Shown piece by piece: positions 7,638 to 15,757 of a stretch of DNA of 64,000 nucleotides. Each line of letters begins with the position of its first letter. Position 1 is the stretch's first letter. A program made the translations under genes and the position numbers. The stretch comes from a virus. A model generated the notes under the pieces. It was not told where the DNA came from. It did not search any database and worked only from the letters and a program-made list of their open reading frames with translations. The stretch covers positions 1 to 64,000 of IMG/VR virus record IMGVR_UViG_3300009160_000036. One strand, 5' to 3'.

Positions 7638-7666
7638 TTGCCAGAAACCAATCGGTTGAGCATAAC
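7638..7666 (+). promoter_or_regulatory. promoter TTGCCA-N17-CATAAC
   Basis: A -35 TTGCCA (7638-7643) and -10 CATAAC (7661-7666) are exactly 17 bases apart. The ATG of the downstream gene at 7674 is only 7 bases after the -10, so the mRNA would be leaderless or nearly so. The same architecture recurs at 26522, 48635 and 60684. Confidence 0.65.
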
Positions 7667-7673
7667 ACTCCTT

Positions 7674-7991
7674 ATGAATACGCACACTATCAATATGCTC
7701 GCCTTCAATGAGGGCATGTCCTTCGGGGGCGACGGCACTCGCTCCGGTGACTTCTTCCACAATGAGGTCAAGCCCCTGCTCGATGCTAATCCTACGATGG
7801 AGCTGGTCATTGACATGACCGGCATCGACTCGATGACCGACTCCTTCTGCCACGCCTTCTTCGTCCCTGTATGGTTCGAGAAGTTCAAGGGACGTCCGGT
7901 GCGCTTCAAGGGCTGCACCCCCCTTGTTCAGGACTTCATCCTGTTCAGCCGAACCCTTGCCGAGGGCGACATGAAAAATAGTCAAAAATAA
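7674..7991 (+). CDS. STAS-like protein (DUF4325-like)
   Basis: 105 residues. The core VIDMTGIDSMTDSFCHAFF, followed by VWFEKFKGRPVRF and a C-terminal helix, fits the STAS-like DUF4325 pattern (hydrophobic strand, D.xG, then SF). Such proteins occur in phages and bacterial regulatory loci, sometimes with anti-sigma-type kinases; none is seen here. The frame continues far upstream as an artefact; the ATG at 7674, just after the promoter, is the start. Confidence 0.75.
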   Translation: MNTHTINMLAFNEGMSFGGDGTRSGDFFHNEVKPLLDANPTMELVIDMTGIDSMTDSFCHAFFVPVWFEKFKGRPVRFKGCTPLVQDFILFSRTLAEGDMKNSQK

Positions 7992-7993
7992 GT

Positions 7994-8022
7994 TTGACAC
8001 GCAACCCCTTGTCTATCTAACT
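7994..8022 (+). promoter_or_regulatory. candidate promoter upstream of 8047
   Basis: A-rich tract then TTGACA (7994-7999). A -10-like TCTAAC lies 16 bases downstream. The A-rich/TTGACA combination (aaaaataagt-ttgaca) is shared with 28910 and 48635. Confidence 0.45.
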
Positions 8023-8046
8023 ACCTCTACCAACCCAACGACACAT

Positions 8047-8514
8047 ATGCAAATCACGCTCAAAAACTTCAAGCACGCCGCCTTCGCCTCCGAGGAGACT
8101 TACTGCTTCCAAGCCACCGTCTATGTAGACGGCATCAAGGTCGGCGTCGCCGGAAACGACGGACACGGCGGTTGCACTTACATCCACTTCGACGAAGCCC
8201 ACCGTGGCAAGTTCACGCAGGAGCAGGAGTCCGCTATGGAAGATGCGGTGGATACCGAGTGTCATAAACTTGTCTGCGAAAAGCAGGACAAGGGCATCAT
8301 CACCTCTGTGAAGAAGAAACTCGCCAAGGACCTCATCTTCACCCGCAAGAGCAAGGCTGGCTCGTATGCCTTCTACAAGGACTGCATCGGTCAGCCCAAG
8401 GAAGCCGCCATCCGTGCCAAGTTGAAGTCCGACCCCGATGTCGAACTCATCCTCAACGACGTCCACATCGCCGTCGCTGCCAAGACCCTGTATGCCCACT
8501 ACAAGACCGCTTAA
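8047..8514 (+). CDS. conserved phage protein
   Basis: 155 residues starting MQITLKNFKHAAFASEET. The N-terminal half is beta-rich (FQATVYVDGIKVGVAGNDGHGG), followed by helices. The layout of a small beta-domain with a GNDGHGG turn occurs in other phage hypothetical proteins. No enzymatic motif seen. First gene of a dense run of small plus-strand genes. Confidence 0.75.
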   Translation: MQITLKNFKHAAFASEETYCFQATVYVDGIKVGVAGNDGHGGCTYIHFDEAHRGKFTQEQESAMEDAVDTECHKLVCEKQDKGIITSVKKKLAKDLIFTRKSKAGSYAFYKDCIGQPKEAAIRAKLKSDPDVELILNDVHIAVAAKTLYAHYKTA

Positions 8515-8515
8515 C

Positions 8516-8752
8516 ATGAAACCCGCCACCTCCCCCCTCGCCCAAGTCGTGAAGATTGTAGCGACCCAGCAGATGAAGCTGGAAGCCCTCGAAGGACGCA
8601 ACCGCGTGCTCCACAAACTCCTCGATGCTTTCGAGAAGGAGTGCGCCGGACGTGCCAGCGACCCGCTTGCAGCAATCATCAAGGATTACCGCCAACTCAA
8701 GACCAACATCAAGAACCGAGCAGCCAAGGAAGCCGCGAAAGCCGCCCTATGA
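8516..8752 (+). CDS. small helical protein
   Basis: 78 residues from MKPATSPLAQVVKIV, predicted as two helices with a basic, Ala-rich C-terminus (KNRAAKEAAKAAL). Starts right after the previous stop and overlaps the next start (ATGA). Confidence 0.7.
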   Translation: MKPATSPLAQVVKIVATQQMKLEALEGRNRVLHKLLDAFEKECAGRASDPLAAIIKDYRQLKTNIKNRAAKEAAKAAL

Positions 8753-9342
8753 GCCGATACGAATCTTTTATGAAGTGCCTGCCTCTCGATAACAAGTGTG
8801 AGCGCAAGCCCTGTTGCTGGTCCGAGCTTCGTGAGCGTGACCTCACCAAAGCAGAGACGGCTGTCCTCAAAGGACTCCCTGTGGTCGCCCTTGCTCCCGG
8901 ACACAAGCCGATGATAGATGACCTACCAGAGGGAACGCCCCAGCGCTTCGTCGCCACCGTCGGTGAGCAGTGCTTCTACGTGAACACGGAAGGTTATTCT
9001 TACGTCCGCTACGGATTTAAGTTGTCAAAGGTGCTTTGTGCCTACTACGTTAAGCCAATGAACGACCCCAAGACCACTTATGTCACGCGTGAAACTTTCA
9101 ATGAAGTCTACGCAGAACTCCAATCGCTTAAAAGCCTCCCGAAGTCGCTCGCCATTGTTTCCTTTGACGACATTCGCAAAGCAAACTACGACTCCATCCT
9201 CGCAGACATCCAGCAACTTCAATCCGAAGCAGCCGACCTCCGCACCGCCGGAGAGAACCTTCTTGCGGTCCTTGAGATTTCGCTTTCGGCCAAACAGTTT
9301 GCCGATGCCAAGGAGAAGTGGATTAAGGTTGCTCGCAATTAA
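8749..9342 (+). CDS. hypothetical protein
   Basis: 197 residues from MSRYESFMKCLPLDNK. Three Cys fall in a short N-terminal stretch (C10, C17, C22-C23), followed by a mixed alpha/beta region and a C-terminal coiled-coil-like helix (SILADIQQLQSEAADLRTAG). No family recognised. Coupled to the upstream gene by ATGA overlap. Confidence 0.72.
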   Translation: MSRYESFMKCLPLDNKCERKPCCWSELRERDLTKAETAVLKGLPVVALAPGHKPMIDDLPEGTPQRFVATVGEQCFYVNTEGYSYVRYGFKLSKVLCAYYVKPMNDPKTTYVTRETFNEVYAELQSLKSLPKSLAIVSFDDIRKANYDSILADIQQLQSEAADLRTAGENLLAVLEISLSAKQFADAKEKWIKVARN

Positions 9343-9347
9343 TTCCT

Positions 9348-9629
9348 ATGACCCTCGAAGAACTCGAAATCCAGAACCGCTATCTCGCTTCCGAGATTGA
9401 GCGTCTGAATAACAACGTCGACTACATCGACCAGAAGTTAAATGAGGAACTCGATAAGAGCATCCAGCTTTCTAACTTAATCCGCCAGCTCCACGAAGAG
9501 TTAAGGGCAGTCATCAGTTGCGGGGACAAGATGTCTATCCGCACCGGACAGTTTGCATGTTCAATGCACTACAAGGCCGAGCTCAAAGATTGGGCTGACT
9601 TGACTGCGCCTATCAAAAACCGAGCATGA
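9348..9629 (+). CDS. coiled-coil protein
   Basis: 93 residues. The first 60 form a coiled coil with regular Leu/Ile spacing (MTLEELEIQNRYLASEIERL ... LIRQLHEELRAV), followed by a short tail with two Cys. Overlaps the next gene (ATGA). Confidence 0.7.
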   Translation: MTLEELEIQNRYLASEIERLNNNVDYIDQKLNEELDKSIQLSNLIRQLHEELRAVISCGDKMSIRTGQFACSMHYKAELKDWADLTAPIKNRA

Positions 9630-9904
9630 GCGACGTTGCACAACTCCAAGTTGAGGTAAAGAAACTCCGCAAGGAGAACACTCGCCTCCGAGGGCTGATG
9701 ATTAACTATGGTCCCGCCCAGAGCCGTCGCAAGACAGGCGAGCTACGCTCTCGCTGGGGCATTGTGAAGGATGGAGTGATTGCGAACACGCACCTACCAG
9801 CCCCAGAGATTGCCCGCATCACCGGATTTGACCGACACGCCATCTATGCGGCAGCTCGTCGCATTGGGGTTGTCCTGCCTTCCGCATACGCATCAAAGCG
9901 ATGA
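9626..9904 (+). CDS. coiled-coil plus HTH DNA-binding protein
   Basis: 92 residues. An N-terminal leucine-zipper-like segment (VAQLQVEVKKLRKENTRLRG) precedes a helix-turn-helix (LPAPEIARITGFDRHAIYAAARRIGV). The HTH resembles that of 12638-12823 (MSVPQAARHFSVNRNSIYWAARRMGV), suggesting two related small regulators or DNA-binding adaptors. Confidence 0.72.
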   Translation: MSDVAQLQVEVKKLRKENTRLRGLMINYGPAQSRRKTGELRSRWGIVKDGVIANTHLPAPEIARITGFDRHAIYAAARRIGVVLPSAYASKR

Positions 9905-10278
9905 GCGAGCCGAAGCGATGGATGCTTGAGTGGGACGAGGACAAGGGTTGCTCCTGTGGTCAGAAGGAACACCCGCAAGGAGACTTTGTTTACTACTCCG
10001 CTTATGCCGAAGTCAAAGCTGGATGGCAGGCGGCTGCGTCCCGCGCCGTCTCTTACATCGGTCAGTTGGGGGACCAGTCTGCCGAAATCGCCCGGCTCAA
10101 TGCCGAGGTGACTGATTTAAAGTCTACGGCTGACGGATTTAAAGCCGAGGTCGAGCGGCTGACGGCCTTCACCACCCGCACCATCATCCCCAACGAAATC
10201 CTACAAGCTCAGGTTGAGCGATTGGAGTGCGCCATACTTACTGGCAACGCCATTACGCCTGACGCCAAGCCTGAATGA
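9901..10278 (+). CDS. hypothetical coiled-coil protein
   Basis: 125 residues. The N-terminus has a Cys pair (GCSCGQKEHPQG) and aromatic residues. The rest is a long helix with heptads (SAEIARLNAEVTDLKSTADG). No domain recognised. Linked to both neighbours by ATGA-type overlaps. Confidence 0.68.
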   Translation: MSEPKRWMLEWDEDKGCSCGQKEHPQGDFVYYSAYAEVKAGWQAAASRAVSYIGQLGDQSAEIARLNAEVTDLKSTADGFKAEVERLTAFTTRTIIPNEILQAQVERLECAILTGNAITPDAKPE

Positions 10279-10478
10279 GCAGGCCAAGGTCAGGTAAGCC
10301 GTGGAAGAAGTTCTCTTCAACAAAGCGACCCGCTCACGGCGGTGGATACCTCGTAGCCGGCTTAAAAAACCAAACCCCCTTGGAGTTTGCAACAAGTCGG
10401 AAATACCTAACGGATGCCAAGGCACATTGGGAATACCTGTTCCACCCAGACCGGAATAAGTGGACGCTGATAGTGTGA
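10275..10478 (+). CDS. small basic protein
   Basis: 67 residues, strongly basic, beginning MSRPRSGKPWKKFSSTKRPA with a GGGYLVAGLKN strand and ending in aromatic residues. Possibly a small nucleic-acid-binding domain; a distant likeness to integrase arm domains is too weak to assert. Confidence 0.6.
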   Translation: MSRPRSGKPWKKFSSTKRPAHGGGYLVAGLKNQTPLEFATSRKYLTDAKAHWEYLFHPDRNKWTLIV

Positions 10479-10504
10479 GTTGACAAGCAAGCAACCCGCT
10501 TGCT

Positions 10505-10762
10505 ATGACGACCCAAAAAAACTCCTCCCTTAAGGCGGCCGCGGTGCTGCTTGGCGTGAATGAAGATGCCCTTCATACGTTTGTGAACTGCTACAACCCT
10601 AGACCGGGGACTCGCGCCGAAAAGTCCGAAGATGTTCTTGATGTGGGAACAGAGATGGCAGTTGCGCTGGATGCCATGAATCCGATACTTGCCCAGAGAT
10701 GGCGTATGGCCAATAGCCTGACGCGTCTCTCTCAAAATGATACTGCCTCTCGAATGTCCTAA
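10505..10762 (+). CDS. hypothetical protein
   Basis: 85 residues, MTTQKNSSLKAAAVLLGVN onward. Mostly helical; the N-terminus could be an incomplete HTH. A TTGACA box ends 19 nt before the ATG (10480-10485). The 3' end overlaps the next gene by 26 bases. Confidence 0.6.
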   Translation: MTTQKNSSLKAAAVLLGVNEDALHTFVNCYNPRPGTRAEKSEDVLDVGTEMAVALDAMNPILAQRWRMANSLTRLSQNDTASRMS

Positions 10763-10964
10763 GTGCCAGAAGTCTCTGGATGGGAGCAAGGTTCTCCCGG
10801 AGTCCAGAGCTTTTAGCCTTTCGACATACTCGAAGTGGTCGACGGTGCAGATTGTGGTGGAAAACGATAAAGCTGTGGGCTTCCAATGCCCGCATTGTGC
10901 TGGAACTTGGGATATTCCTTGGATGGCAAAGCCTCCGCAGGATGCCCAAGACCTAGACAGTTGA
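10737..10964 (+). CDS. zinc-ribbon protein
   Basis: 75 residues with two CxxC knuckles, CPKCQKSL near the N-terminus and CPHCAGTWDIPW near residue 50, a standard zinc-ribbon spacing. Probably a nucleic-acid or protein-binding adaptor. Confidence 0.72.
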   Translation: MILPLECPKCQKSLDGSKVLPESRAFSLSTYSKWSTVQIVVENDKAVGFQCPHCAGTWDIPWMAKPPQDAQDLDS

Positions 10965-10987
10965 CACCAAGCCAAGTCCATTAACTA

Positions 10988-11266
10988 ATGAGCTACCGGA
11001 GGGACCATCTTCCTTACTTCAAGGACCTCGGCCACGGGCAGATAATGATGGACATCGCACCGGATGATGGGTGCCTATCGTGTGGGCATTGGAAGTGGGG
11101 TTTCGCTATGGTGAACACGAACATCCGTCACGATTTGTTGACGGACAAGGAGATTAAGGATTACAGCGCGAAATCCGATTGCCTTGCCTGCGGCATGACG
11201 ACCATCTGGAATCCGGAACCCGACCAACCTTACCCCCTTTCCAACGATGACCCCTTCGCAAAGTAA
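10988..11266 (+). CDS. small Cys-pair (zinc-binding) protein
   Basis: 92 residues with CLSCGHWKWG and CLACGMTTIW, two CxxC pairs about 33 residues apart, suggesting a zinc ribbon. Follows a TTGACA box that overlaps the upstream stop. Confidence 0.68.
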   Translation: MSYRRDHLPYFKDLGHGQIMMDIAPDDGCLSCGHWKWGFAMVNTNIRHDLLTDKEIKDYSAKSDCLACGMTTIWNPEPDQPYPLSNDDPFAK

Positions 11267-11516
11267 AAGACTTGAGAACATCCTGAAGGTGGTGCAAGAC
11301 CTACGGCGCAGCTTGGACAAAGAGGCTGCATCGGGGATGACCGGAGTGGGTGCCAACTTCGGCACCGAAATCGACATTAATGACGCCATCTTTGGTATCG
11401 TCTACACAGAGAAGGCTTTATGCCGCATCTGGGAGCGCGAGGCATATGTGAGAACCCTAACACCAGCGACAAAGGCCCGCATCCGGATAAACAAGGACAA
11501 GCCGATAAGTCGGTGA
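11247..11516 (+). CDS. hypothetical protein
   Basis: 89 residues, MTPSQSKRLENILKVVQDL to INKDKPISR. Helical N-terminal half and a basic tail. Overlaps the preceding gene by 20 bases. No domain recognised. Confidence 0.62.
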   Translation: MTPSQSKRLENILKVVQDLRRSLDKEAASGMTGVGANFGTEIDINDAIFGIVYTEKALCRIWEREAYVRTLTPATKARIRINKDKPISR

Positions 11517-11523
11517 AAAAGAG

Positions 11524-11856
11524 ATGTCGCGCAAAATCCCCAAAATCGTCTATCGCCCTCTCGGAAATGAGTGGGCTTGGGGTCAAGCTCATCAAGACCC
11601 AAATAACCCCCTTATTGAAATCGACCCTAGACTGGGCGCTAAACGCCATCTCGAAGTCCTCTGTCATGAAGCCCTTCATATCGCTCTTCCAGAGCTCGTG
11701 GGGGACAAAGGGGAAGCGGAAATAGACCGCCTCGGCAAGAGGGTATCCGAAGTCCTGTGGAAGGATGGATACCGGAAAGTCCTGCTGCCCAAACATTCTA
11801 CACCTGTTAAGATTACTCAACGAAGACCCCAAGGAAGAAAAAAGAAACCTAAATGA
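11524..11856 (+). CDS. HExxH metalloprotease-like protein
   Basis: 110 residues with a zincin motif HEALH in VLCHEALHIALPEL near residue 48, followed by a helix containing E66. A basic C-terminal tail (RRPQGRKKKPK) could bind nucleic acid. Length and motif fit small phage/plasmid zincin-like (SprT- or WSS1-like) proteins, though the full SprT signature is not seen. Substrate unknown. Confidence 0.7.
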   Translation: MSRKIPKIVYRPLGNEWAWGQAHQDPNNPLIEIDPRLGAKRHLEVLCHEALHIALPELVGDKGEAEIDRLGKRVSEVLWKDGYRKVLLPKHSTPVKITQRRPQGRKKKPK

Positions 11857-12107
11857 GAGCAGAAGAAATTATCGTCAACAATCCCAGAGCTCAAGTGCTC
11901 GAACCGGCAAACCTCTACAATGAGGCTGTCATCGGCCTGTCCTCGGATGGCAGACTAATCTACTCGGAGAACAAGATACTCAACGCCCTGCAAGACCTAG
12001 AAGGTCTTTCTTACGAAGAAGCTCTTGACCACTATGCTACGAAGACACTATCTTCGTTGTCTAATGGAAATCGTTTCTCCCCGATTATTGCGACCGAAAC
12101 CGTTTGA
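11853..12107 (+). CDS. conserved small phage protein
   Basis: 84 residues. The core AVIGLSSDGRLIYSENKIL followed by LEGLSYEEALDHY recurs in phage hypothetical proteins of this size as an alpha/beta unit. Function unknown. Overlaps the zincin gene (ATGA) and the next gene by 44 bases. Confidence 0.7.
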   Translation: MRAEEIIVNNPRAQVLEPANLYNEAVIGLSSDGRLIYSENKILNALQDLEGLSYEEALDHYATKTLSSLSNGNRFSPIIATETV

Positions 12108-12393
12108 TAATCGGTTGGAGTGTGAGTTCTTCGACTGCTCTACGCGCTTCCTTGTGCGCTCGGAGAGCCGTAAGAATGAGGTCCACCTCGTCGACTTGGA
12201 TTCCGAAGACCGTGGTAGGTTCGAGTGCTCCTGCGAGGATTGGCATTTCCGCAATCCCGATTGGGTCATCGCCCCTGTGCCGTATCAGTGCAAGCACATC
12301 CACAGAGCCAAGCAGTTCATCTATGAGTTGGCAGAGGTCATCCGTAAGGAGGATGCCCGCAAAGAAAGATTTCGTAACGCACCGGACATTTAA
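12064..12393 (+). CDS. SWIM zinc-finger protein
   Basis: 109 residues from MEIVSPRLLRPKP. FECSCEDWHFR ... YQCKHIHRAKQ fits the SWIM finger CxCx(n)CxH used for DNA or protein binding. A longer start at 12025 would deepen the overlap with the upstream gene, so the ATG at 12064 was chosen. Confidence 0.75.
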   Translation: MEIVSPRLLRPKPFDNRLECEFFDCSTRFLVRSESRKNEVHLVDLDSEDRGRFECSCEDWHFRNPDWVIAPVPYQCKHIHRAKQFIYELAEVIRKEDARKERFRNAPDI

Positions 12394-12434
12394 CTCTTGC
12401 GCACGCCCACATAACAGGCATCACAACCTCCGAC

Positions 12435-12632
12435 ATGACTACCAAGATTCATTACCTCAAAGCTGCGACTATCCGCAAACTCATCAAGAGCCACGGTAAG
12501 CGCACCAGCGCCGAGTTCCTCGCCTCGCTTGACCGCTGGGTCGAAGACAAGGTGACCATCGCCTGCAAGGAGCACAATGGTGGCAAGAAGACGCTCGATG
12601 CTTCTCTTGCCCTCTACATGCTGGGCAAGTAA
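12435..12632 (+). CDS. possible histone-fold-like small DNA-binding protein
   Basis: 65 residues, basic: MTTKIHYLKAATIRKLIKS, a middle helix (TSAEFLASLDRWVEDKVTIA) and GGKKTLDASLALYML. The helix lengths and the GKKTLDA segment recall the single histone fold, where the last loop reads GRKTVxxxDV. The similarity is by eye only; a generic three-helix DNA-binding protein is the alternative. Short plus-strand gene between the SWIM and HTH genes. Confidence 0.6.
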   Translation: MTTKIHYLKAATIRKLIKSHGKRTSAEFLASLDRWVEDKVTIACKEHNGGKKTLDASLALYMLGK

Positions 12633-12637
12633 AACCT

Positions 12638-12823
12638 ATGAACCCCGAAGCAACCAAACGCAACCCTCATGGCTTCATCAAGGATGTCGTCATGCAGGCA
12701 AAGGTGAATGATATGTCCGTCCCGCAGGCGGCACGTCACTTCTCCGTCAACCGCAACAGCATCTATTGGGCGGCACGCCGAATGGGTGTCCAGCTCAAAG
12801 TCCTCAAAGCCCGCAAAGCTTAA
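12638..12823 (+). CDS. small HTH protein
   Basis: 61 residues with a helix-turn-helix MSVPQAARHFSVNRNSIYWAARRMG and a basic tail (KVLKARKA). Related in pattern to the C-terminal half of 9626-9904. Stop and next start overlap (TAATG). Confidence 0.7.
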   Translation: MNPEATKRNPHGFIKDVVMQAKVNDMSVPQAARHFSVNRNSIYWAARRMGVQLKVLKARKA

Positions 12824-13167
12824 TGGAAAACGCGTCTCTGCTCATCGCTGCCGGCGGTGGCATCATCCTGTGCGGTCTGTATGTCTATCTCGCAAAGAAG
12901 GCATCCATCAATGAGGAGGTCGAACAGTTGAAGACCGAAGTGCGCAAGTCTTACGCAGCTTTGGAAGCCTGCCAGAACCTATGGGAAAAGGAAAAGCACG
13001 ACCTTGAAGAGCGCCTCAAGAAAAGCGTCGATGAATTGGAGGCATACCGGAAAGGCTATGTCACCGAGTTCAAGGCTCGCGCAGAAGCCGTAAGACAGCT
13101 CACCGAGAAGGCAAACAGGGTTCTCAACGAAGTCCCCACCAAGCCGAAGAAGAAGAAAAAGTCGTAA
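12823..13167 (+). CDS. single-pass membrane coiled-coil protein
   Basis: 114 residues. Residues about 5-24 (LLIAAGGGIILCGLYVYLA) form a transmembrane helix, followed by a long coiled coil and a Lys-rich end. The topology resembles an i-spanin (Rz), but it is not near the lysis genes at 25525-26153, so this remains a guess. Start is the ATG overlapping the HTH stop. Confidence 0.68.
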   Translation: MENASLLIAAGGGIILCGLYVYLAKKASINEEVEQLKTEVRKSYAALEACQNLWEKEKHDLEERLKKSVDELEAYRKGYVTEFKARAEAVRQLTEKANRVLNEVPTKPKKKKKS

Positions 13168-13198
13168 CGGTTGACAGGGGGCCACAACGACGCGACCA

Positions 13199-14851
13199 AT
13201 GAGATACCTATCAGTCTGTTCAGGGATGGAAGCCGCGACTTGTGCGTGGCATCACATGGGCTGGACGCCTGTTGGCTTCTCTGAAATCGAGCCTTTCCCA
13301 TCCGCAATCCTCAAACACAGATTCCCCAACGTTCCTAATTATGGCGACCTCACCAAGTTCAAAGAATGGCCAATCGAACCCGGAACAGTCGATGTTCTCG
13401 TTGGAGGGACCCCATGTCAAGCATTTTCAGTCGCAGGGCTCCGGAAAGGACTCGAAGACCCCAGAGGAAATCTTGCTCTCACCTTTCTGGCTCTGGCTGA
13501 CAGAATCAAACCCAAATGGATATTATGGGAAAACGTTCCGGGCGTCCTTACTTCCTCTGGGGGAAGGGATTTCCACAGCTTCCTCTCTGCCTTGGGGGAG
13601 CTCGGGTATGGGTGGTCGTATCGAGTGCTTGACGCTCAATTTGTCGGAGGGTCAGGAGCAGTGCCTCAACGGAGAAGGCGAGTGTTCGTTGTCGCAAGTG
13701 TTAGAGGCTGGGAAGCTGCCGCCGAGGTTCTATCTCTCCGCGCGGGCTTGCAGGGGTATTCTGCGTCGCGCATTGCGAAGGGGCAAAAGTCTGCCGCCCG
13801 CTCTGCAAAGAGCGTTAGAGGAAAAGGCGGCGTCGGAGCCGGAGAACTCTTCGGAAGCGGACGAGACGGAAACGGATTAAGCACGACTACCGGAACGCTG
13901 TGTGCGACGGGCAATGTCTTTGACGGACAAGATGCCCATCAGGACAGACTTATCCTAGGGGAGGGGAGCAGCTCGCCAGCCGCCATCCCTTTTCGCAAAT
14001 CGAAGAAGGCTCAGTCCGAAACGGACTATGAGACTTGGGTTCCCGGCGAAACCTCCAATTGCCTGAACTGCTTTGACGTGGGTGATACCCGCGCAACGGT
14101 AGCCATCGTAGAGCCGAATCAGGTGAGTCCTACGCTGACAGCCCGGATGCAGGGTTCTTCTGGTTGGGCTCCATACAATGAGACGGCGCACATACTGCCC
14201 GTTGCCTTTACCCAGAACCAGAGAGAAGAAGTCAGGGAGCTGGGGGATACGGCAGGAACGCTGTCCTCGCAACCGGGGACGCACCAGCAGACCTACATTG
14301 CCGAGCCTGTGGTGGTCTTGGACCGCGCCGCATACAACCAAGGGGCAAACGCCCTGTATGTTCCTCTGATTGAGGAGTCGCACACCACACCAACCTTGGT
14401 GGCACGTGGACCCCATGCAGTTTTAACTCCGGTAGCCTTCTCGATGAGAGAGGATGCCTCGAATGGCAGCTTTGATGTCAAGGAAGCCAAGACAGCACAT
14501 TGCCTACAAGCGATGAGGCCAGCGGTTACGAGCCACCACGCACAGAACATCATTGTTCAGCCAGAAGCATACATTCTGGACTCCTTTACCTCGAACTCGA
14601 TGCTTTCCTCCAACCCGAACTCAGGATGCCGCCAAGCGGACATCTCGAAGTGTCTGGACACCGCATGCTTGAACCCTACGGCAAACCAAGGTGGGGTGGC
14701 AATCGTGCAGAAGCTTTACGAGAACCATCCGAACGATAGTCGGGTGACCGGACCGCACGACATTGCGCCGACGGTGGTATCCCGCTATGGGACAGGCGGG
14801 GGCAACGTGCCCCTCATCAACACCGAGAAAGATGGAACCGATACCCATTGA
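13199..14851 (+). CDS. C5 cytosine DNA methyltransferase, catalytic part (split gene)
   Basis: 550 residues with motif I (CSGMEAATCAW), motif IV with the catalytic Cys (GGTPCQAFS), motif VI (ENVPG) and motif VIII (QRRRRVFVVA). A long region with repeated PTL-type segments follows (SPTLTARMQ, TPTLVARG, APTVVSRYG). The frame stops at 14851 before motifs IX and X, which lie in the next frame at 14832-15722. Together they would make one large phage-type methyltransferase. Either a +1 frameshift joins them or the halves associate as separate chains. The enzyme would methylate C5 of cytosine at an unknown site. Confidence 0.88.
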   Translation: MRYLSVCSGMEAATCAWHHMGWTPVGFSEIEPFPSAILKHRFPNVPNYGDLTKFKEWPIEPGTVDVLVGGTPCQAFSVAGLRKGLEDPRGNLALTFLALADRIKPKWILWENVPGVLTSSGGRDFHSFLSALGELGYGWSYRVLDAQFVGGSGAVPQRRRRVFVVASVRGWEAAAEVLSLRAGLQGYSASRIAKGQKSAARSAKSVRGKGGVGAGELFGSGRDGNGLSTTTGTLCATGNVFDGQDAHQDRLILGEGSSSPAAIPFRKSKKAQSETDYETWVPGETSNCLNCFDVGDTRATVAIVEPNQVSPTLTARMQGSSGWAPYNETAHILPVAFTQNQREEVRELGDTAGTLSSQPGTHQQTYIAEPVVVLDRAAYNQGANALYVPLIEESHTTPTLVARGPHAVLTPVAFSMREDASNGSFDVKEAKTAHCLQAMRPAVTSHHAQNIIVQPEAYILDSFTSNSMLSSNPNSGCRQADISKCLDTACLNPTANQGGVAIVQKLYENHPNDSRVTGPHDIAPTVVSRYGTGGGNVPLINTEKDGTDTH

Positions 14852-15722
14852 TTCGATGAACCTACTTTCCCGTCTGGGGAAGGGGTCTGAAAATCATTCT
14901 ATCCAGAACTTTATTCCGGGCGAGCCGATGTTCACCTTGACCAAGGGTCATCACCACGCGGTAGCTCAACCCATCCCCATCCAAGATACCAGACCGATGG
15001 AAAAGAAGCAGAATGGGCTTGGTATTGGACTGACCGGTGATGTAGCCTACACTTTGGACACGACCGGCAGCCAAGGCGTCGCGCAACCCATCGCTATGAG
15101 GGAATCAGGTCCCGGCTTCTGGATGGAGGACACTAAAGCCGGAACTCTCCGCGCCGAAGGCGAGAATAGGCCTTCCCGTCCCTCCCATGTCATTGGGGTA
15201 GTATCCCCAACGGTTACAACCTGCAAGGGGTCAAAGGGCGGTAGCTCCTCGGAAGCCATCGACGAACTCATTGCCCTCCACCAAGCACAACTTATGAACG
15301 AAGAAGAACCTATCACCTTTCAGCCCGGTAACCTTCGCCGTAAGGCGGGTGCCGCACCCTCGACAGAAGTATTCCCGACCTTGAAGTGCGACACAGGCGA
15401 CCAATCGCCCCACATCTGTGCGCCTACCCTCACGGCATCCAATGACCCTTCCCGGAGTCCACAGAGCTCCGAAGTCACCCAACAAGTCCACTCGGTCCAT
15501 CAGGTGACGATGGCCGTAAGGCGCTTAACCCCTAGGGAGTGCGAACGGTTGCAGGGCTTCCCGGATGATTGGTCCCAAATCCCTTGGAAGGGTAAGCCCG
15601 CTGAAGATTGCCCAGATGGTCCGCGTTATAAAGCGTGCGGCAACTCGATGGCCGTTCCGTGTATGCGCTGGATTGGGGAGCAAATCGACAAGAAGCACAA
15701 AGAGCTGTTCGGCACACCTTGA
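14832..15722 (+). CDS. C5 cytosine DNA methyltransferase, C-terminal part (split gene)
   Basis: 296 residues if started at the ATG at 14832 (MEPIPIDS), or 288 from 14856. It continues the PTL-repeat region (VSPTVTTCKG, APTLTASND). It ends with motif IX (RRLTPRECERLQGFPDDW) and motif X (YKACGNSMAVPCMRWIG), needed for target recognition and SAM-domain closure. It lies one base forward relative to the upstream frame, with up to 20 bases of overlap. Both halves look intact and unmutated in their motifs. Confidence 0.85.
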   Translation: MEPIPIDSMNLLSRLGKGSENHSIQNFIPGEPMFTLTKGHHHAVAQPIPIQDTRPMEKKQNGLGIGLTGDVAYTLDTTGSQGVAQPIAMRESGPGFWMEDTKAGTLRAEGENRPSRPSHVIGVVSPTVTTCKGSKGGSSSEAIDELIALHQAQLMNEEEPITFQPGNLRRKAGAAPSTEVFPTLKCDTGDQSPHICAPTLTASNDPSRSPQSSEVTQQVHSVHQVTMAVRRLTPRECERLQGFPDDWSQIPWKGKPAEDCPDGPRYKACGNSMAVPCMRWIGEQIDKKHKELFGTP

Positions 15723-15757
15723 CAACGTAGTAGGGGTGGACAGACTGCCATCCACAA

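Noticed and set aside
7176-7991. A 271-residue plus-strand protein
   Set aside because: Its first half lies antisense to three convincing minus-strand genes; only the part from the ATG at 7674, just after a promoter, is supported.
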